Positions 31,151-43,499 of a stretch of 64,000 nucleotides of DNA are shown here, piece by piece. The notes under the pieces are model-generated. The model did no database searches. It saw nothing but the letters and a program-made list of their open reading frames with translations, and was not told where the DNA came from. The translations under genes were made by a program, and so were the position numbers. The stretch comes from Craspedostauros australis (lineage: Eukaryota > Bacillariophyta > Bacillariophyceae > Mastogloiales > Achnanthaceae). Numbering within the stretch: the stretch's first letter is position 1; every line of letters starts with the position of its first letter. The stretch is taken from NCBI GenBank assembly GCA_026770025.1, contig JAMXDE010000010.1, forward strand, positions 1 through 64,000, given 5' to 3'.

Positions 31151-31365
31151 ACTCGGTCAGCGAGTGCGGTTATAGCTTGCTTTAGCAGAGGCTACTGAAG
31201 TTCGACCTTGGGTCGCTTACCTTCAGCTGGGACTTTTGTCCTCTTGAGTGGCTCGGTTTTCGAGCGTTGGGGTCTGATTTCAGATCAGATGCATGCGATG
31301 AGGACGTGGTCCTTGTTGGAAGCTCGGTCTGCGAGCTGTGCCTTTTGGCTTCGTCTCAGAGAGAC
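31151..31365 (-). other. Hairpin array in the E3 leader RNA
   Basis: At least eight short perfect inverted repeats lie between primer site and start codon. They are at 31151-31165, 31203-31215, 31230-31241, 31251-31265, 31274-31288, 31302-31312, 31322-31336 and 31353-31365. On the element strand examples are GCTCGCAGACCGAGC, GCTCGAAAACCGAGC and GGACAAAAGTCC. Stems are 4-5 bp. The E5 leader has the same kind of array with recurring stems. Confidence 0.7.
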
Positions 31366-31423
31366 TCTTGCGATCGGTTGGCAGAGGAAGATGCTCGGTG
31401 GAGTTGATAAGAGAGTATTTGGC

Positions 31424-31441
31424 AACCACTCGCAGCTACCA
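31424..31441 (-). other. Primer-binding site of E3, initiator tRNA-Met type
   Basis: The element strand reads TGGTAGCTGCGAGTGGTT, sharing its first T with the LTR end. The complement AACCACTCGCAGCTACCA has the form of a tRNA 3' end: CCA, discriminator A, and an acceptor strand CGCAGCT. An AAACC-type T-loop context would fit initiator Met. E5 has the same 18 bases. Confidence 0.65.
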
Positions 31442-32127
31442 GTTAGGATTCGGGCGTAGTCGGCGCGAATCGGTGGAGGATGTCTCTTGAATCTGCCAGC
31501 TTTGGGATAGCCGTGTAATGCAGTTCAAGAGAGGTGTACTGATTAAAGAGTTGTTACTGTAACGATGAGTAGATGAGTGCTTTGTAGCTAATCCTTGTCT
31601 GTGTATATTATGAGTTAGCTTGTAGTGTTAGTAGGATGAAGAAACGATGCCACACAACTTGGCGAGTTCCTGCACTGATGTACTTGGTTCAGTGCTCAAG
31701 GGTAGATGATCATTACAGTGCTTTGCTCTCCGCACATGTAGATACGCTGTAGTGTAGGCCATGACGCATGTTAGTGACAGTCATGAAGCAGTGGCTGTGA
31801 CTGGAGCTGATCCTCGGATTCCATTGCTCAAGTTGAAGCAAGTAGGATTCACACGTTGAGACTACGGCAATGATGCAGTAGTCGTCAGCATGGAGGGAAT
31901 CGAGGTATGTTGTAGTAAAAGGATCTGAGGAGCATATAGTTCCCAAGGTGAGGTGTGAGTCAGGTCGGTCATGTTTGAGTCATGATGGATTCGTGAATGG
32001 AGGAGAGAAAGGAGGAGAGAAGATTTGGTGGTCGATCAAGTCGGAAGATTTCGCGCCAAAACAAGAATTTCTCCCATCGGGTTGATACCGTGTTCGGTAA
32101 TAGTCTGTCCCTCATTGAATCTCAACT
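31441..32127 (-). repeat. 5' LTR of E3
   Basis: This 687-bp LTR matches 22999-23685 with about one difference. The E2F-like site is at 32049-32061. Confidence 0.96.
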
Positions 32128-32132
32128 ATGTG

Positions 32133-33400
32133 CATGTATTCGTCTGAAACATGGTCAACTTCCGCAAACCCCAACGATCTGAACAACAAAACACACACAA
32201 CGACATGACAATGGCATCCCACAACAACACTCAGCAACGGCCGCTGAATGGGCCGCAACTATCACGCCTCCATGAAGACATCCAAGCACATCAGTGGATC
32301 CGCTGTGCTTCATATGGTTGATGGGTGAGGCTTCAAATGTATACCCTGCCAATGGCGGGAGATATAGCGAAAAGAAACAGGAAGGTCGTTTGCACTCAAC
32401 ATGCCCTTTCAAGATACAGAGGCGGCATGATCGACACAGACCATTCCAGCCACCATTGATGCGCAAGATGCACGAAGTGGATCATATTGGAGGTACCCAC
32501 GAAGTTTGGCGTCCATCCAGCAGCGGCAAGGTCGTCATCGACAAGCAGAAGTGGATAACAAGAGTTTTTGGAGGTGGTGACAGAGCCTGATGCCCTTCCT
32601 TTGGGCACCAGTGGCACGCCACACATCCACCAAATGGACAACTCTCCCATGCAAGAAGCACTCAGAATCCCTTGGAGAGTCGATTGAGCAATGTGTGTGC
32701 GCTGGAAGCATTGCGACATGCGGTCGCTCTTGCCGCCAAAGACAGATGGTCAATTTTGGGACATTGAAAAACTCGAGGGTGACAAGTGCAGAACCAAGCT
32801 GCCTGTCATGGATATCCACTTGCGAGTGCTTTTGGATGCACCATTGTGTTGCCTGAAGCCTACTGGATCCGGAATGCTGTGTGGTGGTGGTGAACAAGGT
32901 CGGATGGATGAGATATCTTGGTTGCAGGAAGGCGGACTGGAGTTTGCGTCCATTTTTGGAAATCCTGAATTCCAGAAATCGCAACCTGGGGAGATGGATA
33001 TGGACTTTCTGAGTCGAACACGTGCCCAGACGATGGATATGGGAGTATACAGAGGCGATGGGGTGCTCAGATAAGATGGATATGACGAGGAAGGGCATGA
33101 TCATGGACCGTGAAGTGGGGGTGGGTGGGTGTCGCACAGAGTTTTTCGATGTGACAACACGCGATATCACGGGCCGAAATGGTATTGAAACTAAAGTTAT
33201 TTATTTTTTAAGTTCAATATTCACTATCACTGACAGTCAGGTATTCACATGGTATGCTCAGTTTTTGGTTTAACTGAGTTGGTGTATAGATATAGCATCA
33301 TAAGGGGTTGCTGAGGCTGGTTTGGAGTTTGAGTCGTGATTAGTTGTGATTAGTCGTGATTTGTCCGCAAAGCACGACAGAATCCCGAAGTGGGGCCCAC
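32133..33400. other. No recognisable gene
   Basis: Short overlapping open frames occur on both strands (for example 32294-32590 and 32691-33074 on plus), but none shows a motif I recognise. The final 300 bp are AT-rich. Together with 22705-22993 this is the target sequence of E3. It may include the 5' end of the transposon whose transposase lies at 19959-22601. Confidence 0.5.
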
Positions 33401-33413
33401 AACTAGCATTTGC

Positions 33414-33975
33414 ATGGTGAAATTACCAGTTTACAGAGGGTATGCTTCCATTTTCTATGACGAATTGATCAGGCAGAGGGCAAAGGGTCGGGGACGGCTG
33501 CCAAAGGAACAGATCGCCACCGCAGAATCCAGCCCCCTGTCGCACACCAAATTTTCAAGCGCCAGCACTGACACAAGCACAAGTATGGACCAGAACGAAT
33601 CCCACACTCCCAGCGACGAGGTCATGACCGACGCCACCTTCTTGGTTGGATCTGGACACACACAACAAGCCATCAAAAGCGGACGTTGCTATCTTCTCAT
33701 TCGCTCTACCATGAAATCAAAGCAATCATTGATTCCGGTACTGTCCAAACAAGCACAGATGACAGCTCCCAACATGTGACCATGATTCTGCCTCAACATC
33801 ACTCAAAACACATACGATGCATCCTCCAGTACATCTGCTCTGGCGACATGTCATTCATCAAGGCCAGTGAGACAGCCAATGGCACTGATCTCCAGGAGTT
33901 GTTGTTGACAGCATAGCACTCTGGATGTTCGAAGCCAAAGGTGGCCATCGAAGAAGAGCCAGAGAAGAAGTAGAG
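33414..33975 (+). pseudogene. BTB/POZ-domain protein, pseudogene
   Basis: Three stretches together look like a BTB/POZ fold: TDATFLVGSG near 33630, then LLSSHSLYHEIKAIIDS from 33686, then GDMSFIKASE and DLQELLLTA near 33843-33913. BTB domains mediate dimerisation and cullin-3 binding; which applies here cannot be told. Two lesions are visible. A frame change lies around 33680-33690. A TAG at 33914-33916 stands where the copy near 57673 has GAG (LLLVAERFKCSKLKV). The start is uncertain: ATG 33414 or ATG near 33585. It converges with the large gene whose end is at 34105, the same arrangement as at 57673-57891. Confidence 0.6.
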
Positions 33976-35004
33976 CGGTATAGAAAACTAATACTTGCGT
34001 AGAATACGACATATAATCACGTCCATGAGGGCGCCGCTCGTGGAGAAGGCCTTGACCAGTCTGTCCCGCCCGAAACAATGATAACCTGAATCTGATCGAA
34101 TCGTTCAGGATTGTGCAGTGGTATCCAGATCTTGCATACTGCAACGATCGAGCGCAGTTCCTGGGTCAGTGGACCCGCGGCCTTCTTCGACCAACGCCAA
34201 GATGGGCGGTAATCGCAGTTGTCCCTTGCACGATGCTTGATCGTCACCAACCATCTTCCCTGGACGATGCTCAATCAGGCTTCCGCCTGGTTGTGTTGGT
34301 TCCCTCCTCGCCAGAGCAAATGCTTGTTGGTGCATGACGCCGTCGATGAAACATTTTCCGAGAGTCAGCGTCAAGAATTCGCCGTAATGACCAGCGATGC
34401 TTGATTCGTCCACCACACTCCCATCACTGAATGTCACCAGGGCAGTTTCGCAAACGCAAAAACCAAAATACAGCAACCTTCCCTGTACATCTGCACCTTT
34501 GAATCGGAGCACTGCATTCATCATCGCGGTGCCCCATAGAAGTGATGCAAAGGACCAGATTTGGATCCAGTAGCACAAGGATTGGTAGACCATGTACAAT
34601 GGAATACACCATGGTTCGGTGCGGTTGCTGCTTCCCGCCAGCGTGACCATCTCAACTGCTCGCAACAGGATGAGCCAGACGACAGTGTGGATGATAACGC
34701 ACGTTACGACAACCGGCACCGCGCTCAAAGGCGTTTGTGGCTTGATGGCGTGCATCCACAGCTCGAATGCTGGGACGAAGCTGGCAGCGATCATGATTAT
34801 CATGGCGATGTACAGAATCGTGCTCAGGAAGGTGATCTGAATCAATTCACAATTTGTGAGAGACCTGTTACTTGGGTGACGTTGTTCGTGGATCAGGTCG
34901 GTGGCGATGTATGTGGCTGGAGACACCAAGGCATTACGGACCGTCGCGCCTGGACCGCAGACCACATTAAATCCGATGCTGCTGTCTTCAACTTTGATAG
35001 CTTT

Positions 35005-35757
35005 AGTTGAAGTTCATCTAAAGAACGGACTACTTTTCACTCAGTGTGTTCCTTGTCGCACCTTGAAATTATTTTGGCGCGAAATTTTGGCGCGAAACCT
35101 CCCACCAACAAATACGGAACAATCGCTCTTTTCCCTCCTTCTCCCACACTCATTCATGAATCACCACTGACTCAAACACTATCCAAAGTCAATGGGATCA
35201 AGATACCCTGGGAACTATGTGCTCTCCTGAACTATTGTAATGCAGCCAACCTGAATTCCGTTGTCAGCTAAACAACCTGACAACCTTGCATGACAACAGC
35301 CAAGAGATCCTCCCTGCTTCAACACACGCAGGGAATCTTACATCAATTCCTGCGGCCTGACAACCTGTGTTCTCGATCCCAAACCTCAATCAAGGTGTCA
35401 AGGATTAGTACTCGAACGTAGAACGACTACGATGAGATACTAGAGAAAGAGAGAAAGAGAGGACCCGTCCGCCTTCAGCACTGAACCTCTGAAGGTCAGT
35501 GCAGAGCCGCACCATTCAGACCGACTATCGTTTCTTCATCCTACATCTCAAACTGATCAACTCACAATGCAGACTATTCAAATAACTAATAGCACAACTT
35601 AAGATCAGCACTACAACACTAATCTACTCCATTGTCACATACTACTAATCTCCAGACGGTCGCCACACGTTGACTTCACCATCAGATTCTTTGAATCTGG
35701 CAGTCAGCTAGGCCATCCCTTCCGGATCGTGTCACAACAGCACACTAAAATCCAACT
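35005..35757 (+). repeat. 5' LTR of E5
   Basis: 753 bp, from AGTTGAAG to ATCCAACT. The ends form the inverted pair AGTTG/CAACT. The boundaries are fixed by the GCTTT duplication. Confidence 0.96.
35072..35097 (+). promoter_or_regulatory. Two tandem E2F-like sites in the E5 LTR
   Basis: TTTTGGCGCGAAA occurs twice head to tail (35072-35084 and 35085-35097), about 68-93 bp into the LTR, and again at 43567-43592. E3 has one copy of the same 13-mer at a comparable place. The motif suggests control by an E2F/DP factor at the G1/S transition; this is inferred. Confidence 0.6.
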
Positions 35758-35774
35758 GGTAGCTGCGAGTGGTT
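35757..35774 (+). other. Primer-binding site of E5, initiator tRNA-Met type
   Basis: TGGTAGCTGCGAGTGGTT, identical to the E3 site and starting at the last base of the LTR. Its complement reads as a tRNA 3' end with CCA. Confidence 0.65.
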
Positions 35775-35827
35775 ACACCAACGTTCACCAACTCTTCTGA
35801 GCATCTTCCTCTGCCAACCGCTCGCAA

Positions 35828-36016
35828 GGTCTCTTTGAGACCAAGCCCCAAGGCTACGCTCGCAAACCGAGCAAACTGCAAGGACCCTCAGGTCCAGAGT
35901 GGACACCAAGCTCCACAGCTCGCAAACCGAGCAACACCAATCGGACCCTCAGGTCCAAGGTGGACACTAAGCTCCACAGCTCGAAAACCGAGCATCTCGA
36001 GAGGACTATAAAGTCC
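35828..36016 (+). other. Hairpin array in the E5 leader RNA
   Basis: Nine short inverted repeats: 35828-35842, 35858-35872, 35882-35895, 35899-35916, 35918-35932, 35943-35956, 35960-35977, 35979-35993 and 36003-36016. Three kinds recur: GCTCGCAAACCGAGC (or GCTCGAAAACCGAGC), GGACCCTCAGGTCC, and GTGGA...TCCAC. Part of the array is a 61-bp direct duplication (35882-35942 and 35943-36003). One hairpin, GCTCGAAAACCGAGC, is the same 15-mer as in the E3 leader. Confidence 0.75.
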
Positions 36017-36235
36017 AAACTGACGATACCCGACCTTAACATCGGACCGCAGTAGCCTCTGCTCAAGCAAGCTCAACCGCGCCTGCAGACCAGGCGCCTG
36101 CCTTCTCTAATGCCAGCATCGTACTTCAGTGCACAACTTCAAAACGAAGTGAAGTCGAAGCTAGAGCAGTAGAACGCAGAACAGATCGATCCCTTCGAAG
36201 TCAGAAGACCCCTCAAGGACCCGAAACCGCCCATA

Positions 36236-39200
36236 ATGGCGGAAGAGAACCCCATCCCAACGATGGAAGAGCTGCAAGCACAGCTCGAGACCATTCGGAC
36301 TGAAAACCTTCGCCTCCAAGAGGCAACGTTGACAGCCGAAGCCAACGCTGAAGCAGCGAACATGGCAGCAGCCGTCTCCCAAGCCGCAGCTGACGCCATC
36401 ACGGACCCCAAGCCAAAAGGAAGCAAGCGTCCGGACGACGACAGCGACGACGACGACGAAGACCTTACCACCAAGCCAATCGTTCCCATCATGGGTGGAA
36501 TGAACCAGCAAGGCCGCAACTGGGTACCCTGGACAGCAGGCGAACCAAACGTGGAATGGACTGGCCTCAAAGAAGGGTCCCAAACTAGATGGACCCACGC
36601 CCAGCAGCAGAGAATCCTCCACAACGGAGCCGACTCTGCGAACCAAGCCAAGCGCGAAACTGGATTGACCGACAAGTTCAAGAAAGGTGGCAACATCCAG
36701 CAATTCATTCGGCTGGTACACAACCACATGAGCAAGACGGGACTCTTAACCATGGCATACATTGCCGATGACACTGCAACCCCAACAATGGTATGTGTCC
36801 TCGACTCACCTGCCTCCTTCACCCTTGAAGACTCAATGAGGCATTTCGAAGCGTACCACGAGAAGTGGGACAACTACGACGTCCAAAACAACTGGGCAGC
36901 CGCCGCGTTCTTCCGCGACAGCCTTGACCCAGCTCTCGAAGATCAGCTCATGAACCGAATCGAAAGGAAGTATCATAACCACTTCCTAACCCTCTTCATC
37001 GAACTCATGAATAGCATCACCGCCAACTCGTTGGACGAGCAAGACAAGATCGCCAAGGACATCCGTCAAGTCGACTGCTCTCAGTTCGCTGGTGAGAACG
37101 TCGGAGACATGGCTGTCAAGCTTCGTGCCCTCTGCAAGAGCCTAGATGACGCTGGTCGCTTCGACCTCCATCTGCTCCGCAACATCCTCGACGCCTTCCT
37201 TCAGGCAGGCGGCAAGTTCCTTTCCGGTGAACAATACCGACGTCCCCTTTATGTGATGAAGGATGATCTTGAGACAATCCTCAAGCGTCTCCCCATATTC
37301 ACGTACCAAGAAGCTCTTCCAAAACTCGCAGCCAAGGACCTCACCTGGATGGCAATCTGCAACAAAGCGCAGGCTTCGTACGACAACGAAGTACGAGGAG
37401 ATCGTTGGCACGCCATTCGACGCGTCAAGGACCGAAACGTCCCCAGGCAATCGTACTTCAACAACGTAGCCAAGCATCCAAAGGCCAACATCCTTGAGCA
37501 ACACAAGGGTTTCGGAAGGAACAACGCTAAGAAGAAGAATCAACCAAAGAAGCCCAACAACAACAACGGAAATCGAAAACCGAACCAAAGTTGGGCATCC
37601 ACGCCACCCAAAGCGGGTGAACCACAGCGCAAGCTTGTCTACGACAAGACGTTCATGTGGTGCGCCAAGTGTCGTCGTTGGCGTCTTTCGCATAACACCG
37701 AAAGCCATCAAGACAACTTCAAGCCGAAAGGTAAAGGCAACAAAAACGCCAAGCCTGACCATCTCGTCGTCGACATGGCTGCTTGGACCTGCTTAACAGC
37801 TACCACCAGTCAAGACGAGAAGGAGTGGTGGTTGTTTGTGTGGAACCTCTTCACCTCCTTCAACTACCTCAGCTGTGTGATCGGATCAATCCTTTCTTTC
37901 GTGAGCCTCCAAGTCTACACTCTTGGAGTCGAGCACGGGTGGTACGTCACGGCTACTAACGCCTGGATGATAACCGCCATCACGCTGCTCCTCCTTCACA
38001 CAAATGTGCCACGAAGATACAGCCCCAACAGAGCTGTTAACACCACTCAAACAATGACTCGAACCAAGTCCAAGAGCAACATCCGCCATCCTATCCACTT
38101 CAATGAACCTGTGAAGCGCACTCTCTACGACGTGATGACAGAGAACAGTAAGACAACTGATCCTGTGCCAATGCGAGCTCTCAATACTAGTCCGCCACGG
38201 AACGCGCAATCAGAACATCGCCCTGCTCGGACCAAAACTCGCAAGCGCAACCAAAAACGTCACCATTGGAATAAGCCCAAAACACCGTTGGAGTACCCCA
38301 AATATGGCGCGAAACAAAACAATTCGCAAAATCCAATCACACGTACACGAAGTCGCACATCAACCCTCTCACGAAATCTCTGGAACATTTACCCCAAGCT
38401 CGGCATTGACTTGGCTTGCGGCAAAAGTCAGACTCAACCCAGTGATACTGACGCTCCTGCACTTCTTTCTCTGCAAGGCCTCGCCTCCTTCTTTACTAAT
38501 CGTCACGCTTTTGCATCTCCACAGAAGGCAGAAAACTGTCTCTCTCCCAACGCTCCATTCGAATTGGTGTGGGACAGTGGAGCTTCTATCTCTGTCACGA
38601 ATGACCTCGACGACTTCTGCACTACTCCAAGTCTTCCACCAAAACCAACCTTTCTGAGTGGATTCCTCAAGAAAATCCAAGTGAATGCGTTGGGGACGGT
38701 AGAATGGCATGTGCTCGATGTGCGTGGAAGCCCACGCAAATTACGATTGCCCGCCTTCTATGTACCCTTGTCCAAAGTGAAGCTCATCAGCACTTCGAGT
38801 CTCCTCGAAGAATACCCTGGAGAAACAATCGTCTTTGACAATTCTTCATGCAAATTGAGCGGATTGGACGGGCACGAGGGTCGCAGCGCTGTTGTCGCCA
38901 ACTACAAGAAGTCAACGAAACTACCAACTTCAGTTGGCTACAACTCGGACAACATCCACGACCTACCCACAGCGCTCTCGTCAATTGTGTCAACCGTGTC
39001 AGACCACAACGTCAATCTCACTCAACCACAAAAGGAGCTTCTCCGTTGGCACTACCGCCTTGGGCACTTATCCTTCAATAAAGTGAAATTCCTTCTACGT
39101 TCAGGTGTTCTCACAGGGTCCGAAGCATCCCAAAAAATGCACACCGCAGCCGCCAAAGTCACCGACCTCCCTCTTTGTGCCGCATGTCAGTTTGGAAAGT

Positions 39201-42200
39201 TGCACCGGCGCCCTTCGCCAGGTATAACTCAACATGTCGTGCGTGACAAACAAGGTGTGTTGCGAACCGACCACCTGTTCCCAGGCCAACAAGTGTCAGT
39301 AGACCACTTCGTCGGACGAACACCAGGCCGCCTCTTTACAGGAAGAGGAAAAGGAGACCCAATTGATATGTATAAGGGCGGAGCTATCTTCGTTGACCAC
39401 GCATCAAGCTACATTCACGTGGAACCAGTAGCAGCGCTGACTACACACGCTACTCTAGAAGCCAAGGAACGATTTGAGCTAATGTGCCGCGATGTCGGCG
39501 TGCCAGTGCGCTCTTACCTATCAGACAACGCAACCACCTTCACTTCACCCGAGTACACTCGACACCTCGAAGCCTTCCATCAAGTCCATCGATTCGCCGG
39601 AGTCGGAGCCCACCATCACAATGGCATAGCAGAGCGAAGCATCCGCACCATCGTGTCGATGGCCCGAACAATGATGATGCACCAAAGTATTCATTGGCCT
39701 GACATGTTTGATGCACAGCTATGGCCAATGGCAGTGGTACACGCAGCTTACGTTTACAATCGTGTGCCCAATCCAGCAACAGGACTAACTCCATACGATG
39801 TTCTTTCTCGTGTCCGACTTCCACTCAAACAGCTCCACAATCTACATGTGTGGGGCAGCCCTGTGTATGTGCTCAACAAAGCACTCGCAGATGGACGCAA
39901 GATACCTCGATGGGAACCAAGAGGAGAGCGATACGTCAACGTGGGTCTCTCTACAAAGCATGCTTCGACAGTGCCTTTAGTACTCTCACCACGTACAGGA
40001 TCCATCACACCTCAATTCCATGTGGTGTTCGACGATTGGTTCGCTACTATAGCAACTGATCCCAAACACTTGCCGAACTACCAATCAGAAGAGTGGACAC
40101 GTATGTTTGGTGATACAACCTTTCAGTATCCATTTGATGACGACGATGTAGAGGCTATGGAACAGGAAGAAACCCTCAACTCCGACCTCATAGACCATAA
40201 TCGATTGAAGCGAAACGATGCGATCGAACCAAACATTCCAACTTCGCCTCACATCCCCTCTCCATCCGCTGACAATCAAGGCGCAGAGGCACCATCGCTG
40301 CCTGCTCCAAAGCAGAAACCAATGATGCAAACGGACTCAGGCTTCACTAATAATGACTTCGCCCCTCCAATGTCAACTTCAGAGGGAGTGAATCAACCAC
40401 TGTCGTCGACAGAGGGAGACTTCAGCTATCCTCCTGCAGCAAGTGAAGGCGAGGAACTCCAAGAGCGCCCCGCTTCACAAGAACTGCAATGGGAACCTTC
40501 TGACCAGCTCCCTGATCCGCTGAAGAAAGATCAGTCAGCTCAACCACCACTTCAACCCGTGTCCTCTATGCCAACATCAAATGTACCAGAGACCACGACC
40601 TCATCACCAATTCCACCAGCGTCCACGATTACGCCCAAACGAGAACGGAGCACCAGGATTCGCAAAGAACCACAGCGATTCACCTATGGACGCCTTGGAG
40701 GCAAGGCAGCATGGCTTGAAGACGACGATAGTGATGAGTACCTCCTCTGTGTTGCGACGGCTGCTGAAGAAGAAATTGAATCAGACGACGCCACATCTGA
40801 CATACATCCAGATTCGTATCCAATTCACGTATTCTCACGAGCTGTCATTGATTGTCTGAACACAATTGAGTTTCTGCAACGAAACGGCAGTGACCCTCTC
40901 TCTATCTACCTCCACGATTTCAAGGTCAACTCACTATACCTACTGCGCCAACTCCGCCAACGCTACCGAACTCTCAACCCACAAGCTTCAGTCAACGACT
41001 TGCCAAGAATGGAGCCTGAGGAGTTTCAAGCGAACATGGTCGATTGGTGGCAACCGGAACCAGCAGACATGACGGAGGACGCCCCGTTCAACGTATCAGA
41101 TCTATACGAAGACTTCTTCTTGGATATGGAGCTCCACATCATGGAGGATCGCGAGTGCGAATTCCTCTTCGAGGAACAACAGAACGAAGTGACAGTCTAC
41201 GCTGTGCGCAAGTTCCTCGGGATCATGAGCAAATACATGCTCACAGGAATCATGACTCCACACTTCGATGCGCTCGACTTCGCTGCAAGCTCTCTTCGTG
41301 ATCCAGCCGAATCCGACGACCTCGAAACGCTGATGAACGAAGGGCACACTCCTCCAGAATGCGGACTCGGAGCAACAATGTTCAAGGCAAAGTTCCTCTC
41401 CATCTGGAATGCAATCGGACAGAGCCACGACTACCGGCTGGCGTTCGAATCCTTGCGACAGCACACAAGCACCATTCGCCCAGGACCATGGCAGCAACCC
41501 AGCAAGTTCGAAGTTCAGCAATTCAACCTCGGAGTGCAAGAAGGAGGCACCGAGCCGGTTCATCACGTACCCAACACGCGCGAGACCGACTATCAAGCCA
41601 TCCTCCAAAGCACCCTAACAGTTGACCCAAGCTACATTCTCGACACCAACAACTGCATCCCACAGAAGGATTGGGCCAACATCGAGCAACACGCATACTC
41701 AGTGAACATCATCGAGCCACAGCCAGATGCCACCAACTTCCCAGCTTATGTTGACTGGCAACTCATGAGCTACTTCGCTACAGGCGCCGACCTCGACATC
41801 TCTGAGCGAACGGCAGCGTACAAGGCTTCGACCTCCGACCCAGACACACTCTCCTTCGACGAGGCCATCCGCGATAACAATAGAGACGCATGGATGCAAG
41901 CGGCAAACAAAGAAATCCAAGATCTCACCGAGAAGGGTACATGGGAGGAAGTCAACAAGGACACTGTGCCGTATGGAGAGAAGATCTACCCAGGAACGTG
42001 GGTCTTTCGCCGCAAGCGCCTCCCCGATGGTACAATCAAAAAGTACAAGGGTTGATGGTGCTGCCGCGGCGATCTCATCTTCGAAGACTCCTCGACTTAT
42101 GCGCCAGTCGTGGCATGGTCCTCCGTTCGCATCTTCCTAATCACGTCCATCGTCCTGGGATGGGTCACAACATCAATCGACTTCACCAACGCCTTCGTCC

Positions 42201-43420
42201 AAGCCGAAATTCACAAGCCGGTGTTCCTCCATCTACCACGAGGATTCAAGTCAAGCAAGGGGTCGAACACCTGCCTTGTCCTCAGAAAGAGCCTATACGG
42301 CCTCACCATCGCCCCTCGCCTGTGGTACGAACACCTCATTCGAGCTCTCCTTGCCGAAGGATTCACGGCCTGCGACCAGGAGCAGTGCCTCTTCATCCGC
42401 GAAGGCATCATGATAGTGCTCTACGTCGATGACGCCGACATCGCATCCAAGACCAAGAAATTCGCAGACGACTTCATCCGCTCAATGCGAAACCGAGGAT
42501 TCGAACTCACCCAAGAAGGAAGCTTCAACGAGTTCCTCGGCATCGAAGTCAACCGTGACCCACAAGCCGACTACATCCACTTGCGGCAGCCAGGGCTCAT
42601 TCAAAAGGTGCTCGCGGCGACAGGCATGATGGAATGCGGCGGAGCCGACACACCCGCGGCCCAAACCGCACTTGGCAGGAACGAGCATGAGCCACCCATG
42701 GATGAAAATTGGAACTACCGCTCCGTGGTGGGCATGCTACTCTACCTTACTACCAACACACGTCCAGACCTCGCATTCGCTGTCTCCCAAGTCGCTCGCT
42801 TCGGAAGCGACCCTCGTCGCTCACACGCAAAAGCGATTAAGCGAATTATGCGATACTTGAAGGCTACGCAGGACAAGGGCACCATCATACGCCCGACTGG
42901 ACAACTGGACCTCACGTGCTTCGTTGACTCCGACTTCGCAGGACTCTACAGACAAGAGCCCGACCAGGACCGCACAGCGGTCAAGTCGCGTACCGGATAC
43001 CTCATCAAACTGGGAGGATGTCCGCTCATCTGGAAGTCCAAGCTTCAAACAGAGATCGCGCTCTCAACAATGGAGGCTGAGTACGCTGCGCTTTCCCTCG
43101 CAATGCGCACCCTCATTCCGATTCAACAGCTCATCCGCCAGGTCATCGACAACGCTGGCACAGACATGCCCTTGCACACAAACCTTCAGTGCACTGTCTT
43201 CGAAGACAACGAAGCATGCATCTCACTCGCCACCAATCACCAACCCACGGCTCGAACCAAACACTTCCTCACCAAGTGGCACTTCTTCTGGTATTGGGTC
43301 AAGGCTGGGTTCATCTGTGTACAACACATCCCGACAGGCGAGCAGCTGGCCGATGTCTTCACCAAGGGATCAATCGTCCAGACCTTCCGGTACTTGCGAT
43401 TCCAAATCATGGGATGGTAA
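36236..43420 (+). pseudogene. Copia gag-pol of E5, about one break
   Basis: This coding region is closely related to the E3 polyprotein and has the same parts in the same order. They are an Ala/Glu-rich N-terminus, Gag, the zinc-like motif CAKCRRWRLSHNTESH, the hydrophobic segment at about residues 515-595, the protease box WDSGASIS near 780, the pre-integrase zinc region, the integrase with SDNATTF near 1095 and HHNGIAERS, a long Pro/Ser/Glu spacer, the RT with LYVDDADIA, and the RNase H with CFVDSDFAGL and FEDNEACI. It is nearly whole, with about one break. Confidence 0.92.
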
Positions 43421-43499
43421 GAGAAACATTCATACATCAACCACGGATGAAGTTTTCACCGATGTCACGATTTCACTGCGACTCAACACTGAGAGGGAG

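Larger units (their letters stand above)
22999..32127 (-). mobile_element. Ty1/Copia LTR retrotransposon E3 (family B), looks whole
   Basis: The element is 9129 bp long with 687-bp LTRs at both ends and the 5-bp target duplication ATGTG at 22994-22998 and 32128-32132. It has a primer site for initiator tRNA-Met, a leader with many hairpins, a single open 2414-aa polyprotein and a purine tract GAGAGGGAG before the 3' LTR. The two LTRs differ at about one base in 687, so insertion was very recent. Confidence 0.97.

Noticed and set aside
35044-35271. 75-codon frame found twice (also at 43539-43766)
   Set aside because: It is LTR sequence of E5, not a gene.
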